Assembly: GCA_958366705.1 (NCBI GenBank)
Contig: CATXCB010000004.1
Coordinates: 62,001-126,000 of the forward strand
DNA from: an uncultured bacterium
GTDB taxonomy: Bacteria > Cyanobacteriota > Vampirovibrionia > Gastranaerophilales > Gastranaerophilaceae
Reading direction: 5' to 3'
Length of the DNA stretch: 64,000 bases
Shown: piece by piece, positions 1 through 7,735 of the stretch
How positions within the stretch are numbered: position 1 is the first letter of the stretch
How the letters are laid out: every line of letters begins with the position of its first letter
The notes under the pieces: model-generated
Databases searched by the model: none
What the model was told of the DNA's origin: nothing
What the model saw: only the letters and a program-made list of their open reading frames with translations
Program-made: the position numbers and the translations under genes

Positions 1-413
1 AACATTTTAATGCAAGATTACTTATTTTTCCAAAAAATTTTGAAAGAAGCATACTGTCAAATTATGAAAGAATTGTTGTGGAGGGTGAAAACTTTAATAA
101 CCACTATGATATATGGGTTGAAAAAACATCTCGAGATGATTCCCGTCATAATGATGTGAAGTATTTATTGAATACTGCATTCTTAGATAAATTTATCCAA
201 CTCAAAACAACTTTTAAAGCAAAGAGTATCAAATGTTCTGTATATGGAGATTCAATATTAATCTTTTTGGAGAGCAATAAAGATTTGATCAGGTTGAGTC
301 ATTTGTTCAAAAGAATAGATGATATAAATCAATATAAACATTTGTTTTATGAATTTGCATCAGTATTTTCGTTTATTGATGTTTTGAATCTATCAAGTAA
401 AACAAAATTGTAA
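1..413 (+). CDS. DUF3137-like protein, C-terminal fragment (runs off left edge)
   Basis: The reading frame is open from the left edge (codon phase starting at base 3) to a TAA at 411-413, so this is the last ~136 residues of a longer gene and no start can be assigned. The pattern NFNNHYDIWVEK, then a run resembling ARY/LLTPAFM (here VKYLLNTAFLDKF), then SVYGDSILIFL, resembles the C-terminal part of DUF3137 proteins, usually larger proteins with membrane segments towards the N-terminus. Their function is unknown. A GTG at 78 is in frame but internal to the conserved part, so I do not take it as the start. The family call is from pattern memory only. Confidence 0.6.
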   Translation, partial: HFNARLLIFPKNFERSILSNYERIVVEGENFNNHYDIWVEKTSRDDSRHNDVKYLLNTAFLDKFIQLKTTFKAKSIKCSVYGDSILIFLESNKDLIRLSHLFKRIDDINQYKHLFYEFASVFSFIDVLNLSSKTKL

Positions 414-433
414 ATTTCATATATAATATAAGT

Positions 434-841
434 ATGCGGATATCAAAGTTTAAAAAATATATTACCTGGAATATTATTTCACTACTGGGGTATATAAGTA
501 TCATTATCACAATTTCATTTTTGGTAATGCTTAGTTTATCATCAACACAGCTGAATATGCGTGTTGATTTGAACAAATTTATATATGAATATATTTTTAA
601 TCATCTTGTTTCGCCGTATATTTCAGTATATAAAATTCAACTGGGTACTATAATTTTGTTATTGCTTGGCTCTATTGCAGAGAAAAAATACTATGAGGAC
701 AATGAATCCTATGGATTCAGGATATTTGAAGACAATGAAAAGGCATATTCTAACTTTTTTATAATAGGTTTGATATTAAATTTTTGTCCATTATATATGT
801 TTTCATTGTATATAATAAGTATAATAATGAAAATATTTTAA
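434..841 (+). CDS. small membrane protein of unknown function
   Basis: This 135-residue protein has about three hydrophobic segments (roughly residues 14-34, 66-82 and 108-132) separated by a charged loop (EKKYYEDNESYGFRIFEDNEKAY). I do not recognise a family. A TATAAT at 422-427 lies exactly six bases before the ATG and there is no Shine-Dalgarno, so the mRNA is probably leaderless. It follows the DUF3137-like gene by 20 bases and precedes the tRNA-Leu gene. Confidence 0.6.
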   Translation: MRISKFKKYITWNIISLLGYISIIITISFLVMLSLSSTQLNMRVDLNKFIYEYIFNHLVSPYISVYKIQLGTIILLLLGSIAEKKYYEDNESYGFRIFEDNEKAYSNFFIIGLILNFCPLYMFSLYIISIIMKIF

Positions 842-849
842 AATATTTA

Positions 850-858
850 TGCTATACT
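850..858 (+). promoter_or_regulatory. extended -10 promoter element for tRNA-Leu
   Basis: TGCTATACT (TGn followed by TATACT) ends 36 bases before the tRNA-Leu 5' end. No good -35 is visible. It overlaps the region just after the preceding stop codon. Confidence 0.4.
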
Positions 859-894
859 AAAATAGAAACAAATTTTGACAATTAAATAAATTAT

Positions 895-978
895 GTCGAT
901 GTGGCGGAATGGTAGACGTGCATGCTTGAGGTGCATGTGGAGAGATCCGTGGGGGTTCAAGTCCCCCCATCGACACCA
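895..978 (+). tRNA. tRNA-Leu (anticodon GAG)
   Basis: The acceptor stem GTCGATG (895-901) pairs with CATCGAC (968-974), followed by discriminator A and an encoded CCA (976-978). The anticodon stem CATGC/GCATG encloses loop TTGAGGT, giving anticodon GAG, which reads CUC/CUU. A variable arm and the 84-base length fit a class II leucine tRNA. The T arm GGGGGTTCAAGTCCCCC is intact. Confidence 0.96.
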
Positions 979-1024
979 TAAAAAAGCTTAACGACATTTT
1001 AGGAGTTTATATCGGTTATAAGTG

Positions 1025-1480
1025 ATGAATAATTTTGAAAATATTGAAACTTTAAAAAATAAATTTAACTGGGGAGCGTTTTTTCTCGGTTGGATATGGG
1101 GATTATTTAATAAGTCTTATATAACTCTAATATCCTTGCCGGTGTCTTTAATTCCAAAAATCGGAGGGTTACTTAATCTGATTTTAGCAATTTATTTTGG
1201 AATAAAAGGTAATGAGTGGGCTTTAAAGAACAAAAAGTTTAATTCCTCTTTTAGTTTTGTAAAGTATCAAAAGATATTATCTTTATTTGGTTTTTTGTTT
1301 TCTTCTACACTTATTATATTAACTTTGATTGGCAGAGAGTTATCAGCTCTGCATCCTGCGGGATATGATTTTGGTACCACTAGAGCTATAGTTCAGTTAT
1401 TTGCGGCTTTATTAATATTTATTTATGTTATCACACTGCCATTTCTTATTATAATTGCATGCAAAAAAGAAAGAAATTAG
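1025..1480 (+). CDS. DUF2628-like multi-pass membrane protein
   Basis: This ~151-residue protein begins with the signature FNWGAFFLGWIWGLFNKSY (residues ~15-33). Such a Trp-rich segment is typical of small DUF2628-type membrane proteins of unknown function. Further hydrophobic segments lie near residues 35-60, 85-105 and 120-145. A GTG at 1022 immediately precedes the ATG at 1025; either could be used. AGGAG at 1001-1005 is farther from the start than usual. The stop codon is inside the hairpin of its own terminator. Confidence 0.65.
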   Translation: MNNFENIETLKNKFNWGAFFLGWIWGLFNKSYITLISLPVSLIPKIGGLLNLILAIYFGIKGNEWALKNKKFNSSFSFVKYQKILSLFGFLFSSTLIILTLIGRELSALHPAGYDFGTTRAIVQLFAALLIFIYVITLPFLIIIACKKERN

Positions 1481-1514
1481 GGTGCAGTAACAATCTGCAC
1501 CCTAATTTCTTTCC
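1470..1514 (+). terminator. long-stem intrinsic terminator
   Basis: AAGAAATTAGGGTGCAG (1471-1487) pairs with CTGCACCCTAATTTCTT (1495-1511) around loop TAACAAT, a perfect 17-bp stem. The upstream arm contains the stop codon of the DUF2628-like gene. The A-rich left flank and T-rich right arm could allow action on both strands. Confidence 0.75.
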
Positions 1515-1622
1515 AATTATGCAATCATATGGTGACTTTGAGTAAATATTAATAAATGTAACAAAAATGTAATAATTATAGCCTGTTTTCTAAAGATTAT
1601 TAAACTACATGCCGAAACTTAT

Positions 1623-1634
1623 AATGTGAGTAAA
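1623..1634 (+). repeat. 5' arm of gene-flanking inverted repeat
   Basis: AATGTGAGTAAA lies four bases before the Shine-Dalgarno of the 1654 gene and is perfectly complementary to 2082-2093, just after the stop codon. It overlaps a possible -10 (TATAAT, 1620-1625), so it may be a DNA element or the extreme 5' end of the RNA. The related gene at 61364-61810 has the same arrangement. Confidence 0.75.
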
Positions 1635-1653
1635 ATATAAGGAGAACCGAAAT

Positions 1654-2064
1654 ATGGCAATCGAGTTTAATAAATTCAACAACGGTTATAATAACTATAA
1701 CTTTGCTATCGGTCAACAAGCAGCTAAAGATGCTAAAAAAGCTGAAGAATCAAAGGAAGTAGAAAAAAGTAATGTTGTTTTTAAAGGATTAAAAAACGAT
1801 ACAGATTTATTAACACAAAATCCGCAAGGAATTTATGGTGCAAGTTTAACAAAATTTACACCGGAAGATAAAACATTGGCAGACAGTACAAATGCTATCT
1901 TAGCAAGTCTTGGATATTCTTATAAGGTATCTGCCGCTCAGGTTGCAAGTGTTACTAATGGCGTAAATAATGTTGTTCTACCGGGTATGAAATCTGCTGA
2001 AGATGGTGCAGTAGCTGCAAATATTCAAGACCCTAACGGACCTTTTGCAGATTTATTCTGCTAA
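1654..2064 (+). CDS. small protein with C-terminal QDxNxPFA(D/E)LF tag
   Basis: This 136-residue protein has no signal peptide or membrane segment. The N-terminus is Asn/Tyr-rich, followed by a Lys/Glu-rich stretch (residues 26-42) and a neutral, Ala/Val/Asn-rich second half. I recognise no named family. Its end, NIQDPNGPFADLFC, matches the end of the protein at 61364-61810 (HLQDKNSPFAELFA); both also have DGV/DGA a little upstream. A strong AAGGAGA (1639-1645) sits eight bases before the ATG. A compact terminator follows. The strong ribosome site and the matching flanks suggest a well-expressed, specially controlled protein. Confidence 0.75.
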   Translation: MAIEFNKFNNGYNNYNFAIGQQAAKDAKKAEESKEVEKSNVVFKGLKNDTDLLTQNPQGIYGASLTKFTPEDKTLADSTNAILASLGYSYKVSAAQVASVTNGVNNVVLPGMKSAEDGAVAANIQDPNGPFADLFC

Positions 2065-2081
2065 GACTTATAAATAATATA

Positions 2082-2093
2082 TTTACTCACATT
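2082..2093 (+). repeat. 3' arm of gene-flanking inverted repeat
   Basis: TTTACTCACATT is the exact reverse complement of 1623-1634. It lies 18 bases after the stop codon and three bases before the terminator stem. Confidence 0.75.
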
Positions 2094-2096
2094 TTC

Positions 2097-2124
2097 AGGC
2101 TGATTTTTTAATCAGCCTTTTAAT
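2097..2124 (+). terminator. intrinsic terminator
   Basis: AGGCTGATT (2097-2105) pairs with AATCAGCCT (2110-2118), followed by TTTTAATTT. It ends the transcript of the 1654 gene. Confidence 0.8.
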
Positions 2125-2198
2125 TTATACTTTTATCTTGCATTTATAATCTAAAAATATGAAATTTGTATCAAAATTTTTCCTAAAACTTATGTTGA

Positions 2199-2207
2199 TG
2201 TTACAAT
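2199..2207 (+). promoter_or_regulatory. extended -10 of dnaG (leaderless start)
   Basis: TGTTACAAT (TGn plus TACAAT) ends six bases before the dnaG ATG. No Shine-Dalgarno lies between them, so transcription should start at or next to the start codon. Confidence 0.55.
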
Positions 2208-2213
2208 TTTATT

Positions 2214-4100
2214 ATGGCTGGCACGTGGGATGAATTAGTACAACAAATAAAAGAACGTCTGGATATTGTTGATGTGGTATCCGAACAGGTTGTTCTCAAA
2301 AAAAGAGGGAACAATTACTGGGGCTTGTGTCCGTTTCATAAAGACAAGAATCCGTCATTCTGTGTTACCCCTCACCTTGGTATTTATAAGTGTTTTAGCT
2401 GCGGTGAAGCGGGTGATACTTTGAAATTCTTAATGAAAACCAGAAATATTGAATTCAAAGACTTGATAATAGAGCTTGCTGAACGTTTTGGACTTGAAAT
2501 TCCATCTACTCACAAAAATTCAAATAATACTTCAAGAGAAATTAAAGAACAAATGATGACGGCAACAATGGTTGCGGCAGAGTTTTATCATGATTTATTA
2601 ATAAGAAAAAAAGATACTAACGCTGACATTGCCCTGAATTATTTGACTAAACGCGGAATTGGAGCTGATATTATTAAAAAATTCCACATAGGGATTGCTC
2701 CAAAATCTTATACAACTCTGTATGATGAATTGAGAAAAGATTTTTCAAATGATATTTTGGAAAAAGCCGGTTTAATATTAAAAAGCGATAAAGGCGGATA
2801 CATAGACCGTTTCAGAAATCGCGTAATCATTCCTATTCAAAATGAAAATGGGGATTTTGTAGCATTTGGTGCAAGAGCTTTGGAAAAAGACCAGAATCCT
2901 AAATATTTAAATTCATCAGATTCTTTGATTTATAATAAAAGCCGTTTATTGTATGGATTATACACTGCAAAAGATGCAATAAAAGAAAATGATTCAGTTA
3001 TACTTATGGAAGGTTATTTTGATGTAATTTCATCTCAAGCACACGGAATTGAAAATTGTGTAGCTTCGTGCGGCACATCATTAACTCCTGATCATGTGAA
3101 ACTCCTTTCCCGTTATACAAAATCGAGAAGAATTTATCTATCTTTTGATACAGATTCTGCCGGACAAAAGGCAACAGCCAGAGGGGCTGCGATTATTAAA
3201 GAAGTTTTTGCAGGGCTTGGTAATATAAAACAGTTTGATGAAAGTTATATGCCATCAACAGATGACAAGTATGCTTGTGAAATTCGTGTTATATCTCCGC
3301 CTGAAGGTAAAGATCCGGATGAATTTGTACGTTCTGTAGGTGCAGATGCTTACAAAATGTATATGCAAAATGCACCATTGTTTATTGATTTCCAATTAGA
3401 AACTATTCTAAAAAGTAAAGATAACTACAAAACTCCACAGGAAAAAGCTCAATTTATCAGTTCACTAATTCCAATTTTAGTGGAAATTAAAAATAAAATT
3501 ATTCGTGCAGAATATATAGAAATGGTTTCACAAAGACTTTCTATTGACAGCGAAGCCATAAGGGCTGAAATAAAAACTTTTGAAAGAGCAAATCTTCCTA
3601 AAGTTGAGAGAATTGTCAAAAATGTAACAAAACGTAACTCTGTTTTGCAAAAAGCGCAAAAAAATTTATTGAGTGTTTTTTTAGTCCCTGACAATCATTT
3701 TACATTTACCGAAATCAACGAAATGATTGGCGGCGTTACATTCGATGATGAAATATTAATAATTGTAAAAACAACAATTGACAAATTGATATGTACCGTA
3801 AATAATGTGAAAGAATTAATCGAACATTTATATACTGAATTTGTTGATAATCCTGAAGCTCAAGCAGTTTTACCTGAATTAATAGCAATATCCGAGACTT
3901 ACAAAGGTTTGAGTGAAGAAGATTTTGTAAACGTAATTGAAGAAACAATCAACAAAATCAATCAGTGTAAACAGGTTAAAGAAATAAAACGCATTAAACA
4001 AATGTATAAAGGGATTGACGATGATGATCCCGAAGCCCTTAAAATTCAAATACAACTAAGAGATAAAATAAAGAAAAAAATAAAATCGGAGATGAATTAG
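2214..4100 (+). CDS. dnaG: DNA primase
   Basis: This 628-residue primase makes the RNA primers for replication with the DnaB helicase. The N-terminal CHC2 zinc finger is complete (C39, H42, C60, C63, within LCPFHKDKNPSF and YKCFSCGEAGD). The catalytic core includes the TOPRIM motifs EGYFDV (~266-271) and DTDSAG (~312-317). The remaining C-terminal ~200 residues would be the helicase-interaction domain. Length is normal for the family. The ATG has a -10 box (TACAAT) six bases upstream and no Shine-Dalgarno. The stop codon touches the rpoD start (no gap), the classic macromolecular-synthesis pairing. Confidence 0.97.
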   Translation: MAGTWDELVQQIKERLDIVDVVSEQVVLKKRGNNYWGLCPFHKDKNPSFCVTPHLGIYKCFSCGEAGDTLKFLMKTRNIEFKDLIIELAERFGLEIPSTHKNSNNTSREIKEQMMTATMVAAEFYHDLLIRKKDTNADIALNYLTKRGIGADIIKKFHIGIAPKSYTTLYDELRKDFSNDILEKAGLILKSDKGGYIDRFRNRVIIPIQNENGDFVAFGARALEKDQNPKYLNSSDSLIYNKSRLLYGLYTAKDAIKENDSVILMEGYFDVISSQAHGIENCVASCGTSLTPDHVKLLSRYTKSRRIYLSFDTDSAGQKATARGAAIIKEVFAGLGNIKQFDESYMPSTDDKYACEIRVISPPEGKDPDEFVRSVGADAYKMYMQNAPLFIDFQLETILKSKDNYKTPQEKAQFISSLIPILVEIKNKIIRAEYIEMVSQRLSIDSEAIRAEIKTFERANLPKVERIVKNVTKRNSVLQKAQKNLLSVFLVPDNHFTFTEINEMIGGVTFDDEILIIVKTTIDKLICTVNNVKELIEHLYTEFVDNPEAQAVLPELIAISETYKGLSEEDFVNVIEETINKINQCKQVKEIKRIKQMYKGIDDDDPEALKIQIQLRDKIKKKIKSEMN

Positions 4101-5198
4101 ATGACAAAAAAAAGACAACCAGGCTCCTCTGTAGTTAGTGTAATGGACGATGAAGCACTTGATTTACAAGATATTAATGAGGATGCAGTTTTAGGATCCG
4201 AGCATGATGCTATTAATTACATGAATGTTGACATATCTACTGATAATATTGAAGATATTGTTACTTCTAAAATGGGTGATAAAATGGCCCCGGATGATAT
4301 TTATATGATGCATTCATCTGATGAACCAGATCCAAATGATTTAGAATTACCTAAAAATGTAGCTATTGATGATCCTGTGAGGTTATATTTACGCGAAATC
4401 GGAAGAATTAAACTATTATCTGCTAATGAAGAAATTGAATTAGCAAGAAAAATCTTAGAAGGCGGAACTCCAGGAGCTATTGCAAAAAGAAAATTAGTTC
4501 AAGCTAACTTACGTTTAGTTGTAAGTATTGCTAAAAAATATGTTGGTCGCGGAATGTTGTTCTTAGATTTAATTCAAGAGGGAAATCTTGGCTTAATCAG
4601 AGCTGCTGAAAAATTTGACCACGAAAGAGGTTTTAAATTTTCAACTTACGCAACATGGTGGATTAGACAGGCTATAACAAGGGCTATTGCAGACCAGGCA
4701 AGAACAATCAGAATCCCAGTTCACATGGTTGAAACTATTAATAAATTGAAAAAAGTAACAAGAAAATTGGCTCAAGATTTATCTAGAAAACCAACCGAAG
4801 ATGAATTAGCAGCAGAAATGAATGTTTCTATTTCAAAACTTCGTGAAATTATCAAAATCGCTCAAGAACCTCTATCTTTGGAAACTCCAATCGGAAAAGA
4901 AGAAGATTCTCGTTTAGGTGATTTTATTGAAGATAAAGAAGCTGACGCTCCTGTAAAAATGGTTGCTTCAGAACTTTTAAAAGAAGACTTAGCTGAAGTA
5001 CTATGTACATTATCACCACGTGAACGTGATGTATTAAGACTACGTTTTGGTATGGACGACGGACGTCAAAGAACTTTGGAAGAAGTTGGTCAATTGTTCG
5101 GTGTAACCCGTGAACGTATCAGACAGATTGAAGCAAAAGCTTTAAGAAAATTACGTCATCCAAACCGTAAAAAACGTTTAGAAGAATATGTTGAATAA
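4101..5198 (+). CDS. rpoD: primary sigma factor RpoD (sigma-70)
   Basis: This 365-residue sigma factor directs RNA polymerase to housekeeping promoters. An acidic N-terminus (residues 1-85) precedes region 1.2 (DPVRLYLREIGRIKLLS, from ~91). Region 2 follows, with LDLIQEGNLGLIRAAEKF and the -10-binding YATWWIRQAITRAI. Region 3 comes next, then region 4.2 with the -35-binding helix-turn-helix (TLEEVGQLFGVTRERIRQIE). It is short for RpoD, lacking a large non-conserved insert, as in Firmicutes and cyanobacterial types. It starts on the base after the dnaG stop, so translation is probably coupled (GGAGATGAATTAGATG). Confidence 0.97.
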   Translation: MTKKRQPGSSVVSVMDDEALDLQDINEDAVLGSEHDAINYMNVDISTDNIEDIVTSKMGDKMAPDDIYMMHSSDEPDPNDLELPKNVAIDDPVRLYLREIGRIKLLSANEEIELARKILEGGTPGAIAKRKLVQANLRLVVSIAKKYVGRGMLFLDLIQEGNLGLIRAAEKFDHERGFKFSTYATWWIRQAITRAIADQARTIRIPVHMVETINKLKKVTRKLAQDLSRKPTEDELAAEMNVSISKLREIIKIAQEPLSLETPIGKEEDSRLGDFIEDKEADAPVKMVASELLKEDLAEVLCTLSPRERDVLRLRFGMDDGRQRTLEEVGQLFGVTRERIRQIEAKALRKLRHPNRKKRLEEYVE

Positions 5199-5211
5199 AA
5201 TTCAAACTCCT

Positions 5212-5243
5212 AAGTCCTAAACAAAAGTTTAGGACTTTTTTTG
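5212..5243 (+). terminator. intrinsic terminator of dnaG-rpoD
   Basis: AGTCCTAAAC pairs with GTTTAGGACT around an AAAA loop, followed by seven T residues. Confidence 0.9.
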
Positions 5244-5260
5244 CATTTGTTATTCTTTCC

Positions 5261-5545
5261 AGCAGTCAATGTAGTGAGTAAATTTGCTGGTAACCAATCT
5301 ATATGTGTATTACGCCTCGCATTAAACGGCACCGCTCACAATTAAATCAAAAATTCAACATTTTTGCTTGTAATTGTTCGTCTTTCGCTTTGTTCATGCC
5401 TCTGCTCAGCTTGCCCTGCTGTGCTGAGATGTCGAAGTCAGGAAAAAATCACTGGTAGCAAAGTTACATGCGTAGCACCCTTGCGGAGCTGGATAGTATT
5501 ACTTACTTTAGGTTACAACTGGTGGCATACCTACATGCGCAGCAC
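5261..5545. repeat. degenerate TTGCGGAGCT / ACGTACGT-type dispersed repeat
   Basis: This gene-free stretch holds CCTTGCGGAGCTGGAT, TTACTTTAGGTTACAACTGG and GGTGGCATACCTACATG. The same words recur near 24890-24955 and 44420-44600. It also has a worn copy (GGTAACCAATCTATATG). I see no gene; a short open frame here is made of repeat sequence. Confidence 0.6.
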
Positions 5546-5671
5546 TGTCATTCCAAATTTATTTCGGAATCTCATTATTGGATGCTTAGATTGGGATCCT
5601 GAAACGAGTTCAGGATGACAGAAAATTACGTTTCGTCACCTCAACGAATTTTCTAGTCAATTTAGGATGAC
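5546..5671. repeat. MITE-like GTCAT...ATGAC palindromic repeat
   Basis: It starts GTCATTCCAAA...TTTCGGAATCTC, contains CCTGAAACGAGTTCAGGATGAC, and ends with the shared module ATTACGTTTCGT...CTCAAC...ATTTTCTAGTCAATTTAGGATGAC. The module recurs at 21384-21532, 24956-25100 and inverted in 28693-29045. No transposase is present. Confidence 0.75.
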
Positions 5672-5724
5672 TTATTAGTATTATTAAGCAAGTCGGATTT
5701 ACTAATCCAACCAATAAATCTTTT

Positions 5725-5744
5725 GTCGGCTTGGTAAAACCGAC
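5725..5744. repeat. GTCGGCTTGGTAAAACCGAC hairpin repeat
   Basis: An 8-bp inverted repeat with loop GGTA; one mismatch here. A perfect copy with the same flanks (TTTG before, CT after) lies at 52981-53000. Confidence 0.65.
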
Positions 5745-5805
5745 CTGCTGTCTGAGTTTGTTGGTGCAGGAGTATAAAGAATTGGTAGCAAATTGAAGAC
5801 TTATT

Positions 5806-6615
5806 CTAATACACAAGCATAAATGATTTCAACATTCTGCCTGCGCCGTCTCCTTTTGTCGAAATTACTTCTAATTTATTTTTATAATTCATTGAAGTTG
5901 AACTTCCGCCGTCAAATGCCATTGCTCTATCTAAGTTGTACTGTTTACATAATTTTTGAACATCGTATAAATCCATTGGATTTTCGTCAGTTATAATAAA
6001 AATATGACATTCATCTGTGCCTTTTAACCCAATAATCGTTCTTGATGTTTTTTGCAGCACAAAAGCTGATTCTCTAACAACATCCCCTTCTTCATTTTTA
6101 ACAATAAAACCTTCTTCTTCAAGGTGCAATTCCGGTAAGATTAGCGGCCCTCCCTGCGCAGATGTTATTAATGAACAGCCAAATGGGACATCTGATTTAT
6201 GACCTACAATTGCATATTCAAATTTATTGCCGCATTGCATTACTCGAAATTCTGAACGATTTAATATAGTGTTCATGTTTTTTCTGAAAAATGGATTGGC
6301 AAGCAATCTGCTGTTGAACATTGGATCTGCAGATGTTAATCTGTCTGTTACAACGTATGAGATAGTTTTACCATTTTTAGGATCAAAGAATCCGGCATTA
6401 ACTGTTAATTCTGCCTTAGCTTTAATATGAGCTTCTCTGTTTGTTACTAAATCTTCGGATGCAACAAATTTAATACGTTTTTTTACTTTTTCACCTTTTA
6501 AAATAATATGATAAATGCCATTTTCGTGGTCAATTGATATATCTCCTGCCGCAAAAACCGGTGAACAGATTAATGACATAATGGCAATAGTAAAAAATAT
6601 TTTCAATAATTTCAT
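5806..6615 (-). CDS. exported phosphodiester glycosidase (NAGPA/DUF2233) family protein
   Basis: This 269-residue protein has an N-terminal signal peptide (MKLLKIFFTIAIMSLICSPVFA, shown here for length only in part: MKLLKIFFTI...SPVFA). The NAGPA-domain motifs are in order: NAGFF, then GGPLIL, RTIIGL, and near the end the family's AMAFDGGSSTSM. The family removes sugar caps from phosphodiesters, for example uncovering mannose-6-phosphate in animals; the bacterial substrates are mostly unknown. I start at the ATG at 6615, with AAGGA upstream and directly after a one-base gap from lptF/G; a longer frame to 6645 would spoil the signal peptide. Its place after LPS-export genes suggests an envelope role. 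Confidence 0.8.
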   Translation of the reverse strand: MKLLKIFFTIAIMSLICSPVFAAGDISIDHENGIYHIILKGEKVKKRIKFVASEDLVTNREAHIKAKAELTVNAGFFDPKNGKTISYVVTDRLTSADPMFNSRLLANPFFRKNMNTILNRSEFRVMQCGNKFEYAIVGHKSDVPFGCSLITSAQGGPLILPELHLEEEGFIVKNEEGDVVRESAFVLQKTSRTIIGLKGTDECHIFIITDENPMDLYDVQKLCKQYNLDRAMAFDGGSSTSMNYKNKLEVISTKGDGAGRMLKSFMLVY

Positions 6616-6616
6616 A

Positions 6617-7735
6617 TTAAAGATCCTTAGACTTGTAGAATCCACAAATAGCTGCAGTAAAAGCTATTGTTGGAAACGTTGCTGTAATAAACGGTGATAA
6701 TATTTCTTTTTCTGCTAACAAATCAAAAAACGGCAGTGTTATATAGTAAACAAAAATACATCCGATGGCAATTGTAAAACCTACCAATCTTTGTTCTCTA
6801 GGTTTGCTGAAACCAAGCAAACATCCTAAAATTGCTAACAATACACATACAAACGGATGAAAAAATCTTTGTAAATATTTATTTAGTGTACCATGATATT
6901 CTTCAGATAATTTTTCTTTTTTTAATAAATTAACATATTTTTTCAGGTTGGCGTTTGTAATATCTCGCTCTTTCATTGTAGAATATGTCATTAGCGTAAA
7001 TGCATTTGATGCCGCTTCACCTTCAAGAATGTTCATTTTATTTATATGTTTTATGTCTACAAAAATTCCGTCATTAGAAATTTGATAGTTAGTAATGTCA
7101 TTTAGAACCCATTTATCGTCTTCAACATACCCTGTTTTTGCTGAATAAATATTAGATAACTGGTGAACATCTTGATAAACATGGCTTGAAAAATCCAGAA
7201 CCATAACATTTTGCAAATTTTTGTCAGCAGATTTTGCGACAACAACAGCCATTAAAGGGTGTCCTGTACTGTCTTTTTGAGTGTAAATATATTGAGCAGT
7301 TCTTATAGAACCTCTTATCGCTCTCATTTTTTCAGCTGCCATCGGTGTTCCTTTATCACCTGTTATAAAGCATAAAAATGTAAAAATTAAACTTAGAGCA
7401 ATGACAGGAGCAACAATTCTGGGAAAAGACATTCCAACAGCTCTGAAAATGGTTATTTCAGAATCTTTACTCATTTTGTCAAAAGTAAATAATGTTCCTA
7501 AAAGCAACCCTACAGGAAAGGCTTTATCAAGAATTTTCGGAAGTTCATAAAACAGCAGAAGAATAGCTGTTTTTAAGCCATAATCTCCGGACAAAGCCCC
7601 TTTTATTGTGTTTAGCAATATTTCCGGAGCTATCCAAACAATTGTAAACAATAAAATAGCAACAAGAGATGCTAATGTTACCTGTTTGAACATATATTTG
7701 TCATAAATAGTAATTTGAGGGATTTTGAATTGCAT
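6617..7735 (-). CDS. LptF/LptG-family LPS export permease (YjgP/YjgQ)
   Basis: This 372-residue permease has the LptF/G layout. Two or three membrane helices come first, beginning with IPQITIYDKYMFKQV and including DKAFPVGLLLGTLFTFDKMSKDSEITIFRAVGMS, the conserved coupling loop to LptB. A periplasmic jellyroll-like domain (~110-280) and a final three-helix bundle follow. It forms the membrane part of the LptBFG ABC extractor, which pulls LPS from the inner membrane. Only one such permease is encoded here next to lptB, as in cyanobacteria, so it may act as a homodimer or have a partner elsewhere. Its start overlaps the lptB stop by one base. I cannot say F or G. Confidence 0.9.
   Translation of the reverse strand: MQFKIPQITIYDKYMFKQVTLASLVAILLFTIVWIAPEILLNTIKGALSGDYGLKTAILLLFYELPKILDKAFPVGLLLGTLFTFDKMSKDSEITIFRAVGMSFPRIVAPVIALSLIFTFLCFITGDKGTPMAAEKMRAIRGSIRTAQYIYTQKDSTGHPLMAVVVAKSADKNLQNVMVLDFSSHVYQDVHQLSNIYSAKTGYVEDDKWVLNDITNYQISNDGIFVDIKHINKMNILEGEAASNAFTLMTYSTMKERDITNANLKKYVNLLKKEKLSEEYHGTLNKYLQRFFHPFVCVLLAILGCLLGFSKPREQRLVGFTIAIGCIFVYYITLPFFDLLAEKEILSPFITATFPTIAFTAAICGFYKSKDL

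Noticed and set aside
5364..5618. Open frame in the repeat region after rpoD.
   Set aside because: Built from two dispersed repeat families, no ribosome site, codon use unlike neighbours.
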